The translations under genes were made by a program, and so were the position numbers. The notes under the pieces were generated by a model. The model worked only from the letters and a program-made list of their open reading frames with translations, ran no database searches and was not told the DNA's origin. Shown here piece by piece: positions 1 to 5,890 of a DNA stretch of 8,873 nucleotides (the first letter of the stretch is position 1; each line of letters starts with the position of its first letter). This stretch comes from Microbacteriaceae bacterium (GTDB lineage Bacteria; Actinomycetota; Actinomycetes; Actinomycetales; Microbacteriaceae), in NCBI GenBank assembly GCA_025464125.1, contig JAODLU010000239.1:1-8873 (forward strand). The letters are read 5' to 3'.

Positions 1-872
1 AGGATCGAGTCGATGGTGTGCATGAACGGGATCGGACCGGTCGAGGTGGAGTTGTTCGAGCGGATGGGCGAGCCTTGCGCACTCAACTTGGTAACACTGA
101 GGCCGATGCCGCCGGTGCCCTTGGTGAGCCACATGACATCGCGCGTCGTCTTCGCGATGTGCTCCATGTCGTCTTGCATCTCCATGACGAAGCAGTTCGC
201 GAGCTGGGGGTAGATGGTGCCGGCGTTCACCAGGGTCGAGCCAGCGGCCAGGTACTCGAGCTTCGACATCTTCTCGTAGAACTTGATCGCGTATGCGGTT
301 GGGTCTGCCTCGTTGAGCGAGAGGCCCATCGCGATGCGCATCCAGAAGTACTGGGGAACTTCGAGGGCGTCACCATTGCGGCCCTTGATTCCGTAGCGGT
401 TGTTGAGCGTGACCACGCCGATGTACTTCAGCAGTTCGTCGTGGGCTGGCTCGAGGTTGTCGGCCAGCTTCTCGAGGTCGAACAGCTGGGTGAGACGCGG
501 GTCGAGCAGCTGCTCGTCGACGCCGCGAGTGACGTTCGCGACGAAGTGGCTGCGGTGCAGCTCCTTCAATTCTTCGGCGGTCTCGTAGTCGCCGAGCACG
601 CGCTTGTAGATCGTTTTGAGCAGCAGGCGAGCTGCGACGGTGTCGAACGCCGGGTCATCTTTCACGTTTTGGAGCGCGACCTGGATGACGGCCTCATCCA
701 GCTGCTGCGTGGTGATGCCGTCGAACAGTGTGAGCTCCAGCTCGCTGGCGATCTGGGTGACCCAGGTGATGTTCTCGTCGAGGCCGGCACTCGCGTGCTC
801 GATCGCCAGGTTGATCTTGTTGGCGTCGTACTGCTCACGCTCTCCGTTGCGCTTGACTACCGTGATTCCCAC
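1..872 (-). CDS. nrdA: Ribonucleoside-diphosphate reductase alpha subunit, N-terminal part (truncated by window edge)
   Basis: Reading the minus strand from 872 gives 290 uninterrupted codons to the left edge. Residues about 4-92 form an ATP-cone (VVKRNGEREQYDANKINLAI and following), the allosteric dATP/ATP site present in NrdA and usually absent from NrdE. Residues about 140-290 are the start of the large-subunit core: STLVNAGT at 212-219 fits the substrate-phosphate region, Cys227 in LANCFVM matches the first redox-active cysteine (Cys225 of E. coli NrdA), and GTGGIGLSV (252-260) and GSPIRSNNST (267-276) are conserved core segments. The enzyme reduces ribonucleoside diphosphates to deoxy forms in the cytoplasm, with a beta subunit that is not in this window. 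The radical cysteine and C-terminal cysteines also lie outside. The start is GTG at 872: an in-frame TAA lies just upstream and GGGAG (878-882) sits 5 nt before it. The metal subclass of the partner cannot be told from this fragment. Confidence 0.95.
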   Translation of the reverse strand, partial: MGITVVKRNGEREQYDANKINLAIEHASAGLDENITWVTQIASELELTLFDGITTQQLDEAVIQVALQNVKDDPAFDTVAARLLLKTIYKRVLGDYETAEELKELHRSHFVANVTRGVDEQLLDPRLTQLFDLEKLADNLEPAHDELLKYIGVVTLNNRYGIKGRNGDALEVPQYFWMRIAMGLSLNEADPTAYAIKFYEKMSKLEYLAAGSTLVNAGTIYPQLANCFVMEMQDDMEHIAKTTRDVMWLTKGTGGIGLSVTKLSAQGSPIRSNNSTSTGPIPFMHTIDSI

Positions 873-1000
873 GTTTGCTCCCAATTCATCGTCATCTGCT
901 CGCCATTAATAGCCATAAGAACTCCGCTCCGACCAGCGGTTCTCCCCCTCACAGCGTCGGCTGACTTTCGGGTCTGCCGGGGGCTGTGGTTCAGCGGTTC
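873..1000 (-). promoter_or_regulatory. Predicted 5' leader of the nrdA mRNA, with hairpin and possible leader ORF
   Basis: If transcription starts about 7 bp after the -10 box (near position 1000), the nrdA mRNA has a leader of about 128 nt. The leader holds two copies of CAGCGGTTC (plus-strand 934-942 and 992-1000). It also has a hairpin at 919-942 (arms CCGCT/AGCGG, extended by GAA/TTC across a 2-nt bulge). The hairpin includes CGGAG, a Shine-Dalgarno sequence placed 5 nt before an ATG at 916 that opens a 19-codon ORF (857-916) overlapping the nrdA start in another frame. Leader length and function are inferred. Confidence 0.35.
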
Positions 1001-1002
1001 CA

Positions 1003-1018
1003 CCACTATATAGCGGGC
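1003..1018. promoter_or_regulatory. NrdR box 1 (overlaps the nrdA -10)
   Basis: CCACTATATAGCGGGC compared with the 16-bp NrdR palindrome ACACTATATATAGTGT agrees at 11 of 16 positions. The left half is nearly perfect and the right half is poor. NrdR is the Zn-finger/ATP-cone repressor of ribonucleotide reductase genes and binds paired boxes in nrd promoters. Here the box would cover the -10 element. Confidence 0.5.
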
Positions 1019-1035
1019 CTCTGACATTGCGGTAA
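1005..1035 (-). promoter_or_regulatory. Candidate nrdA promoter
   Basis: On the minus strand TTACCG (1035 to 1030) is followed after exactly 17 bp by TATATA (1012 to 1007), within GCTATATAGT. This is a good vegetative sigma-factor layout pointing toward nrdA. Predicted transcription start is close to position 1000. Confidence 0.5.
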
Positions 1036-1050
1036 CCCTAGATGTAGTGG
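1035..1050. promoter_or_regulatory. NrdR box 2 (upstream of the nrdA -35)
   Basis: ACCCTAGATGTAGTGG agrees with the NrdR palindrome at 12 of 16 positions, with both halves similar to the consensus. It starts 32 bp from box 1, about three helical turns. That is the usual arrangement of paired NrdR boxes and the strongest argument that both are real. Confidence 0.55.
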
Positions 1051-1055
1051 GCGTG

Positions 1056-1106
1056 TCATCCACAGCTGTGCATAAGTTGTGAGGGTTTTACACACCCTGT
1101 GGAGAG
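1056..1106. promoter_or_regulatory. Cluster of DnaA-box-like 9-mers upstream of nrdA
   Basis: Relative to the DnaA-box consensus TTATNCACA, four candidates lie in 51 bp: TCATCCACA (1056-1064, plus, one mismatch), TTATGCACA (1067-1075, minus, perfect), TTTTACACA (1086-1094, plus, one mismatch) and CTCTCCACA (1098-1106, minus, two mismatches). They form two head-to-head pairs with 2- and 3-bp gaps, repeated at a 30-31 bp period. DnaA control of nrdA is known in E. coli. DnaA binding here is inferred from sequence alone. Confidence 0.45.
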
Positions 1107-1123
1107 AAAAACGAGGCGAATTG

Positions 1124-2437
1124 CTACTTGTTTCCCTTGCTGCAGGTCTGCTGCGCGGCGGTCTGGCCGGTGATGCTCGGCGGCAGCACGACTGCGGCCC
1201 CTGGAGCGACGGTCGCGGTCGGGGTAGGCGTCGGGGTCGGAGTCGCCTTGGCCCCCTTCTTCGCCGTCGCTGTTGGCGTCGGAGTGGGCGTGAAGGTCGG
1301 CACGACCACAGGATTCGGGTCTTCCACCGCCGCGCGCCCGACCTTGCCGCTGAGCTGCACGGGCTGGTCGGCGACGAGCGCCGCGTTCAGCACAGACGCT
1401 GCAGAGGGGATGGCCACGACGCGGTTGGGATTCGACGGGTCGGAAACTGACGGGTACTGCAGGAACACCATGTTGCCGAGCCCCATGTCCTTCAGGGCGA
1501 GAGCGATCGACACCATCGTCGTCGGGTTTGCAAGATATTCGCTGAGCGTCATGCTCTTCGCTGCTGCCCTGGCGATCGAATACAGCTGGATCGGATTCTG
1601 CAGCACTCCGCCGCTCGTGATCTTGCGCGCGAGCGCCGACATGAAGACCTGCTGGTTACTGATGCGTCCGAGGTCGCTGCCGTCGCCGACCCCATGCCGC
1701 GAACGCACGAACCCGAGTGCGGTTGCGCCCTGGAGGTCCTGCTGGCCGACGCCGAGGTTGATTCCCGTGTACGGGTCGTTGATCGGGGTCGCGACGCAGA
1801 CCGTGACGCCGCCGACGGCATCCGACATGCTGATGACACCGTCGAAGCTGATCTCCGCCGCATAGGGGATGTCGAGGCCCGTCATCTTCTCGACAGTGAG
1901 CACGACACAGCTCAGGCCGCCGCGGGAGAGCGCGGTGTTGAACATGGTGTTCGACGAGGCACCGGATGACCCGCCGCCCGCTCGCGGACACGCGGGCATT
2001 GACACCATGAGGTCACGGGGAAAGCTGACCACCGTGGCGTTCGTGTGGTCCTGGGAGATGTGCAACAGCATCGTCACGTCGTTGTTGCCGGCACCTGAGC
2101 TGGCCGCGAGGTCTGCCTTGTTCTGGAACTGCTCCCCCTGGTTCGCGCGGGTGTCGGTGCCCGCGAGCAGGAGGTTGACGCCACCGTCGATCGCGCCTAT
2201 TTCGGGCGGAGGGGCCTGGGTCGAGCCGTCGGCGTGCACGAGGTGCACCCCCGGCTTGACGCTCGCGGCCACCTGCCAGACCGCGATACCTGCGACGGAC
2301 ACTGAACCGACGATCGCCACCGCGACGACGATGCCGAGGATCCTGAGCAGGGCGAGAACTGGGTTGCTGCGGGTGAGCCTGCCGTGCCTGATCGGAGGGG
2401 TCGGGGCGACTGCCCTGCCTGATGATCGATGCGCCAC
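1124..2437 (-). CDS. LCP-family (LytR-CpsA-Psr) cell-wall glycopolymer ligase
   Basis: This 437-residue protein has a short basic cytoplasmic head, one transmembrane helix (about 29-56) and an extracytoplasmic LCP domain (about 86-290). Family landmarks are LLLAGTDTR (89-97), NNDVTMLLHI (118-127), VSFPRDLMVSMP (137-148) with the Arg-Asp pair, and RSRHGVGDGSDLGRISNQQ (245-263) with the conserved arginines and aspartate. LCP proteins transfer glycopolymers such as arabinogalactan or teichoic-acid-like polymers from a lipid carrier to peptidoglycan. The exact polymer here is unknown. Cys150, Cys177 and Cys214 could form a disulfide outside the cell. The C-terminus (about 370-437) is a low-complexity tail with two Thr-Pro runs. 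The start is GTG at 2437 behind a strong GGGGGAGG. It is upstream of nrdA on the same strand, but the 251-bp gap with its own promoter argues against one operon. Confidence 0.93.
   Translation of the reverse strand: MAHRSSGRAVAPTPPIRHGRLTRSNPVLALLRILGIVVAVAIVGSVSVAGIAVWQVAASVKPGVHLVHADGSTQAPPPEIGAIDGGVNLLLAGTDTRANQGEQFQNKADLAASSGAGNNDVTMLLHISQDHTNATVVSFPRDLMVSMPACPRAGGGSSGASSNTMFNTALSRGGLSCVVLTVEKMTGLDIPYAAEISFDGVISMSDAVGGVTVCVATPINDPYTGINLGVGQQDLQGATALGFVRSRHGVGDGSDLGRISNQQVFMSALARKITSGGVLQNPIQLYSIARAAAKSMTLSEYLANPTTMVSIALALKDMGLGNMVFLQYPSVSDPSNPNRVVAIPSAASVLNAALVADQPVQLSGKVGRAAVEDPNPVVVPTFTPTPTPTATAKKGAKATPTPTPTPTATVAPGAAVVLPPSITGQTAAQQTCSKGNK
1208..1294 (-). repeat. Thr-Pro repeat tract inside the LCP gene
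   Basis: Residues 382-410 consist of two TPTPT runs split by a basic AKKGAKA segment. In DNA this is a degenerate GGCGTCGGGGTC-like hexamer repeat on the plus strand. Pro/Thr-rich tails often span the cell wall or carry O-mannosylation in actinobacteria. The short repeat could change length by slippage. Confidence 0.7.
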
Positions 2438-2467
2438 AGGCCTCCCCCTTTCGCTCGGCTGGCCTGA

Positions 2468-2494
2468 ACTCTAACCGACGGTCCCCCGGCTCAA
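2468..2494 (-). promoter_or_regulatory. Candidate promoter of the LCP gene
   Basis: Minus-strand TTGAGC (2494 to 2489) and TAGAGT (2473 to 2468) are separated by 15 bp. The spacing is short, but the -10 fits TAnnnT. The expected start near 2461 would give a leader of about 24 nt that includes the ribosome binding site. Confidence 0.35.
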
Positions 2495-2551
2495 CCTGCG
2501 AACGCGCTCATGTCGCAACTAAGGGTCACCCCCCAAAATGCGGGCCGACGA

Positions 2552-2557
2552 TAGGCT
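2552..2557 (+). promoter_or_regulatory. Candidate -10 box of the 12-TM MFS gene
   Basis: TAGGCT fits TAnnnT and lies 9 bp before the ATG at 2567, so the mRNA would begin within a few bases of the start codon. A GGGAGG (2558-2563) also lies there, and if it acts as a Shine-Dalgarno the true promoter must be further upstream. No clear -35 is visible. Confidence 0.3.
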
Positions 2558-2566
2558 GGGAGGCTG

Positions 2567-3778
2567 ATGAACAGCTACCTGAGCCTGCTGAAGACCCGCG
2601 GCGTCGCCCGGATCATGGCGGCGCAGCTGGTGGCACGGTTCCCCTTCGGCATGCTGTCGCTGGCCTTCCTGCTGCACATCGAGCGCATCCATCATTCCTA
2701 TGGCGCTGCCGGTCTTGTGCTCGCGGCAACCAGCATCGGCCAGGCGATCGCTGGCCCCCTCACCAGTCGCTGGATGGGAGTCTGGGGCATGCGCCGGGTG
2801 CTGGTGCTCACGATGTCTGTGTGCGCAGCAGCACTGCTCGCGATCGCCATCGCGCCGACCCTGCCCATTCCCATCTATATGGCCATCGGCTTCATCGGCG
2901 GGTTGAGCACACCACCTGTGCAGCCCGCGGTGCGCACGATCTACCCGAAGATGGTCAACTCGCGCCAGCTCACGCCCCTCTTCTCCCTCGATGCTTCAGC
3001 CCAGGAGGTGATCTGGGTGCTGGGCCCGGTGATAACCACCTTCATCGCCATCCAGGTCAGCACAGTGCTCGCCATTCTCGTTGCGCTGGTGTTTCTCGTG
3101 GTCGGCGGCACCTGGTTCATCGCATCGCCGGAGGTCGGGCGCGTGCGCATCCCCCGGAGCAAGCGCAGCCTCGGTGCTGTGCTGAAGAAGCCGGCCGTGC
3201 TGCTCTCCACTGTCACCGGGTTCCTGATAGTCGGCGCGTGCGCAGCGGTCGAGGCCGGCGTGGTCTCGACCTTTGGCAACAACAGTTCGGAGTCGGGAGT
3301 CGTGCTCGCCCTCTTCGCGGTTGGCTCACTCGCCGGAGGCCTTGCACTCGGCCACCTGCCCATCGGCCCATGGGGAATGGCTGCGCGCATGTTCGTCGTC
3401 TTCGCGGGTATGGCACTGGCGGTGTTCTCCACCAACTTCTGGTGGCTGACGGTCACCCTGCTGATCGCCGGCATCGGCATCGCGCCTGCCCTCACGGTCA
3501 TGTTCGCGATCGTGTCATCGAGCGTGCGGTTCAGCGAAACTGCTGAAGCCTACGGATGGGTCGGCACCGGCCAGCTGATTGGCGCAGCGATGGGCTCCGC
3601 CGTTGCGGGCTTCATGATCGACAGGTTCGAAGCGCCTGGCGCATTCTGGGTTGCCGCGGCATTCGCCGCACTGGGATTCATCGTGCCAGCAGTCTTCCAC
3701 CGGGCGGCGCCCGACCTCCGGGGGCGGGATGCCAGCCCGCATCCAGACACCGAACCGGTGCCGGTGCAGCCCAGCTAA
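2567..3778 (+). CDS. Major facilitator superfamily transporter (12 TM)
   Basis: A 403-residue, very hydrophobic protein with about 12 predicted membrane helices in two halves and a basic central loop (about 190-208, RVRIPRSKRS). The loop between helices 2 and 3 is GPLTSRWMGVWGMRR (63-77), a version of MFS motif A with the usual aspartate replaced by Ser67. The general fold suggests an efflux-type carrier for a small molecule, but the substrate cannot be read from the sequence. The tail (380-403) is hydrophilic and Pro/Asp-rich, probably cytoplasmic. The ATG at 2567 is preceded by GGGAGG with only a 3-nt gap. The gene diverges from the LCP gene across a 129-bp spacer and converges on the flavoprotein gene: its TAA (3776-3778) overlaps that gene's stop codon, with no room for a terminator between. 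Confidence 0.85.
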   Translation: MNSYLSLLKTRGVARIMAAQLVARFPFGMLSLAFLLHIERIHHSYGAAGLVLAATSIGQAIAGPLTSRWMGVWGMRRVLVLTMSVCAAALLAIAIAPTLPIPIYMAIGFIGGLSTPPVQPAVRTIYPKMVNSRQLTPLFSLDASAQEVIWVLGPVITTFIAIQVSTVLAILVALVFLVVGGTWFIASPEVGRVRIPRSKRSLGAVLKKPAVLLSTVTGFLIVGACAAVEAGVVSTFGNNSSESGVVLALFAVGSLAGGLALGHLPIGPWGMAARMFVVFAGMALAVFSTNFWWLTVTLLIAGIGIAPALTVMFAIVSSSVRFSETAEAYGWVGTGQLIGAAMGSAVAGFMIDRFEAPGAFWVAAAFAALGFIVPAVFHRAAPDLRGRDASPHPDTEPVPVQPS

Positions 3779-4338
3779 GCCTGCTGCAGTGGCTTCAGCA
3801 CGTCGGCCATCAGTGCCAGCTCGGTGAGCAGGTGACCAAGGATGGCCGTCTCCTTCTCCTGCGGAACGAAAACGCCGTCTTGCACCTGCTGGCCGCCGAA
3901 AGGCAACTCGACTGCCGCCCCGGCTCGCACAAGGCCAACGCCAGCGGTCACCGGCTCGAGGGCGGTCACACCACGGGTTCCGCTCGAGACCCCGCCGTAG
4001 CTGACGAAGCCGAGGGGCTTGCGCCACCACTCGAGCGAGAGAAAGTCCACCGCATTCTTGAGCGCGGGCGAGAAGCTGTGGTTGTACTCGGGGGTGACGA
4101 AAATGAAAGCCTCAGCGGCATCCACCCTCGCACTCCAGTCGAACGTGTGCTGCTTCGTATACTGGCGGAGTCGCGGATGGTTCGGCTCGTCCATGAACGG
4201 AAGCGCAAGCTCGGCCAGGTCAACGAAGTCGATCTCGAATGCGCCGTGCGATTCAGCTGCAGACTGCACCCACTGGGCGATGGGGAGGCCGACGCGTCCT
4301 GGACGCACGCTCCCGACGACGATCATGAGTTTCGACAT
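3775..4338 (-). CDS. NADPH-dependent FMN reductase family flavoprotein
   Basis: A 187-residue protein with a flavodoxin-like fold. GSVRPGRVGLPIA (9-21) is the FMN phosphate-binding loop after strand 1. TPEYNHSFSPALKNAVDFLS (82-101) is the signature of the NADPH-dependent FMN reductase/azoreductase-like family, and SYGGVSSGTRG (113-123) is the second flavin-contacting loop. Members reduce flavin, quinones, azo dyes or metals with NAD(P)H in the cytoplasm. The physiological substrate is not evident. I chose the ATG at 4338 because the fold begins there (MSKLMIVVGS) and GGAG lies 4 nt upstream. A longer frame to 4395 adds 19 residues without homology to the fold. GGGTGGACCC (4361-4370) upstream is a small palindrome of unknown meaning. 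The gene lies downstream of the small charged-protein gene on the same strand, but a terminator separates them. Confidence 0.9.
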   Translation of the reverse strand: MSKLMIVVGSVRPGRVGLPIAQWVQSAAESHGAFEIDFVDLAELALPFMDEPNHPRLRQYTKQHTFDWSARVDAAEAFIFVTPEYNHSFSPALKNAVDFLSLEWWRKPLGFVSYGGVSSGTRGVTALEPVTAGVGLVRAGAAVELPFGGQQVQDGVFVPQEKETAILGHLLTELALMADVLKPLQQA

Positions 4339-4433
4339 AGTGCTCCTGCTATAGACCTGTGGGTGGACCCTCCATGGAACATCGGCACCCCGCACGGCAT
4401 TCCCGGCTCACACACGAATCCCGCACATGAAGA

Positions 4434-4459
4434 AGGGGGAAGGCTGTAGCCCTCCCCCT
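4434..4459 (-). terminator. Rho-independent-like terminator of the small charged-protein gene
   Basis: Arms 4434-4444 and 4449-4459 form a GC-rich stem of about 10 pairs (GGGGG/CCCCC at the base, one A-C mismatch) around a TGTA loop. On the minus strand the stem is followed by TTCTTC, a weak T-rich tract. It lies 31 bp after the stop codon of the 72-residue gene and well upstream of the flavoprotein start. Confidence 0.7.
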
Positions 4460-4489
4460 CGTGATCGAACAGTCCGATCGAACCACCAG

Positions 4490-4708
4490 CTAGTTGCTGC
4501 GCAGGTTCTCCTTGTACTCGTTCTTGGTCTTGGTCGCGTCACGCTCGGCCTCGGCCTTGTTCTTCTCACCTTCGGCACGCTTCACGTCGGCGTCGGCCTT
4601 GTACTCGTCGGCCTTGTCGCTCACGCGCTCCTTGGTGTCGTCGGCCCATTCGCCGACCTTCTTGCCAGTCGCCTGTGCGGCATCCTTCGCATCATCCAGC
4701 AGACCCAT
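4490..4708 (-). CDS. Small highly charged CsbD/YtxH-like protein
   Basis: The 72-residue protein (MGLLDDAKDAAQATGKK at the start) is almost entirely Ala, Lys, Glu and Asp with no cysteine, and would form a long amphipathic helix or coiled coil or be partly disordered. It resembles in composition the CsbD-like, YtxH-like or LEA-like small stress proteins of bacteria, but I see no diagnostic motif, so the family is uncertain. The ATG at 4708 follows a near-perfect AAAGGAGGA ribosome binding site, the best in the window, suggesting high expression. The frame remains open upstream to 4882, but that extension is Pro/Cys-rich and lacks such a site. The gene has its own promoter and terminator, so it is probably monocistronic. 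A stress role is inferred from composition only. Confidence 0.72.
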   Translation of the reverse strand: MGLLDDAKDAAQATGKKVGEWADDTKERVSDKADEYKADADVKRAEGEKNKAEAERDATKTKNEYKENLRSN

Positions 4709-4736
4709 GATTCCTCCTTTGGGGTTCGTGACGCAG

Positions 4737-4764
4737 ACGGTAGTCCGCTGCGGCAGGACCGCAA
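4737..4764 (-). promoter_or_regulatory. Candidate promoter of the small charged-protein gene
   Basis: Minus-strand TTGCGG (4764 to 4759) and TACCGT (4742 to 4737) are separated by 16 bp. The start near 4730 leaves a leader of about 22 nt carrying the AAAGGAGGA site. The -10 context ACTACCGT also occurs before the divergent DUF4349 gene. Confidence 0.4.
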
Positions 4765-4954
4765 GGGTCGCGGCGAACTCACAACCGCCGCACAGGCAGG
4801 AGTGAGGGGCAACTACACCTGAGGGGAAGGGCGTTGGGCCTCTAGCCGTCGAGGTCGGGGGCGGCCCGGGCGTCGAATACATAGGCTCCCTGGCAGCTGC
4901 GCTGACGAACGAATCGCGGCAAACGTTGGGTGGTGCCCGTGCGCACGGCGCAAC
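4765..4954. other. Intergenic spacer between divergent genes, no gene seen
   Basis: About 190 bp lie between the two divergent promoters. I see no convincing ORF, tRNA or other RNA here. It is GC-rich with short dyads such as GTGCGCAC (4939-4946), next to the downstream -10 box. Confidence 0.4.
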
Positions 4955-4960
4955 TACCGT
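4955..4960 (+). promoter_or_regulatory. -10 box of the DUF4349 gene, predicting a leaderless mRNA
   Basis: TACCGT (TAnnnT) ends 6 bp before the ATG at 4967, so a start 7 bp downstream of the box falls on the A of the start codon. There is no Shine-Dalgarno sequence in front of this gene, which agrees with leaderless translation. No convincing -35 is visible. Confidence 0.45.
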
Positions 4961-4966
4961 GGCGCC

Positions 4967-5890
4967 ATGAAGCGAATCCTCCTCACCGCCGCCATCGCCG
5001 TATCCGTGATCGGATTGGCCGGGTGCTCTGCATCCGGAGCCAGTTCCCCTGCCTCAGGCCCTGGCACGTCGCAGGTCGCACCGGGCGACGTCATCTCCGG
5101 CCAGGTCGTTCCAGGTGCTGTTACGCCAGGCAATGGCACCTCCCGCGAGAGCTTGGCCGCAGGCACCGATGCCGCGAAGGCCGCTGACAACCGCCAGGTG
5201 GTGAGCACCGGCATGGTCACCGTGACCGTGCAAGACCCGATGGCGTCGTCGAAGAAAGCGTCGGCCATCGTGGAAGCGGCGGGCGGCAGGGTCGACTCCC
5301 GCACTGAGGATGCACCGCTCGACGCGAGGGGCCATGGCAGTGCGACGCTCACTGTGCGCATCCCTGCCGCTGTTCTCACGAAGACGCTGGACGATCTTGG
5401 CAAGCTCGGCAGCGTGCGCCAGGTGTCGATTACCGAGCAGGATGTCACGGCCAGCGCCCAGGACCTCGACGCCCGCATCGGCGCCCTGCGCACCTCCACT
5501 GCCCGGCTGACCGACCTGCTGTCGAGGGCGACCAGCACGGCCGATCTCATCACCATCGAGTCAGCGCTGTCTGACCGGCAGGCGAACCTCGAAAGCCTGG
5601 AAGCGCAGAAACGCGGCCTCGATGACCAGGTGGCCCTCTCGACGATCACCCTGAGCCTCGTTTCCAAGGCCGATGCACCGGCTCACGTGCCTGCCACGTT
5701 CGTGGACGGTCTCATCGCTGGCTGGAATACGTTCGTCGCGTTCCTCGCTGGCTTCGTCGTGGTTATCGGGGTGCTGCTGCCCTGGCTGCTGTTCCTCGGG
5801 CTGGTCAGCATGGTCGTCATCCTGCTGGTGCGCCGCGCACGTCGCAAGGCTGGGCAGTCAAGGATCGCGAGTGAGGACCCTACTTCGTAA
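4967..5890 (+). CDS. DUF4349 family membrane lipoprotein
   Basis: A 307-residue exported protein. It starts with a lipoprotein signal peptide ending in the lipobox LAGC, so Cys20 should be lipidated. Residues 21-78 are a Ser/Gly/Pro/Thr-rich linker. About 79-235 match DUF4349: a beta-rich part ([14 protein letters not shown], then [13 protein letters not shown] at 125-137) and a coiled coil (about 160-222, with the repeated [19 protein letters not shown] type of heptads). A strong transmembrane segment (about 255-288) and a basic RRARRK tail (289-294), expected inside the cell, end the protein. The protein is thus anchored at both ends. Its function is not established; related proteins are described only as hypothetical. 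The ATG at 4967 has no ribosome binding site but is positioned for a leaderless mRNA. The 3' end overlaps the convergent exporter gene by 11 bp. Confidence 0.9.
   Translation: MKRILLTAAIAVSVIGLAGCSASGASSPASGPGTSQVAPGDVISGQVVPGAVTPGNGTSRESLAAGTDAAKAADNRQVVSTGMVTVTVQDPMASSKKASAIVEAAGGRVDSRTEDAPLDARGHGSATLTVRIPAAVLTKTLDDLGKLGSVRQVSITEQDVTASAQDLDARIGALRTSTARLTDLLSRATSTADLITIESALSDRQANLESLEAQKRGLDDQVALSTITLSLVSKADAPAHVPATFVDGLIAGWNTFVAFLAGFVVVIGVLLPWLLFLGLVSMVVILLVRRARRKAGQSRIASEDPTS

Noticed and set aside
18..1013. A 331-codon open frame on the plus strand at the left end.
   Set aside because: It is antisense to the nrdA fragment, which has clear family motifs. The translation is Val/Leu/Arg/Asp-rich with no recognisable domain, as expected for the shadow of a high-GC gene.
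857..1063. A 68-codon minus-strand ORF covering the nrdA control region.
   Set aside because: It spans the promoter and both the NrdR-type and DnaA-type sites, has no clear ribosome site at 1063 and shows no family. Only its last 19 codons, from the ATG at 916, have a plausible start, and those are reported as a possible leader ORF.
1082..1098. AGGGT/ACCCT as a terminator for the LCP gene.
   Set aside because: The stem is only 5 bp with a 7-nt loop and no T-run follows; the DnaA-box reading explains the segment better.
1208..1294. Repeat tract considered as a CRISPR or intergenic minisatellite.
   Set aside because: It is in frame inside the LCP gene, encodes Thr-Pro repeats and has no spacers.
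3765..3788. TGCAGC/GCTGCA dyad over the stop codons of the first convergent pair as a two-way terminator.
   Set aside because: Six pairs around 12 nt and no T-tract on either side is too weak to claim.
3556..4449. A 297-codon plus-strand ORF over the junction of the MFS and flavoprotein genes.
   Set aside because: It overlaps two recognisable genes out of frame and runs through the terminator hairpin; it is a codon-bias artefact.
4709..4882. A 58-residue N-terminal extension of the small charged protein.
   Set aside because: The extension would run through the promoter and the AAAGGAGGA site, and its Pro/Cys-rich composition is unlike the rest of the protein.
4954..5667. A 237-codon minus-strand ORF across the DUF4349 gene.
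   Set aside because: It is antisense to a gene with signal peptide, coiled coil and membrane segment; its product is Arg/Ser/Ala-rich with no motif.
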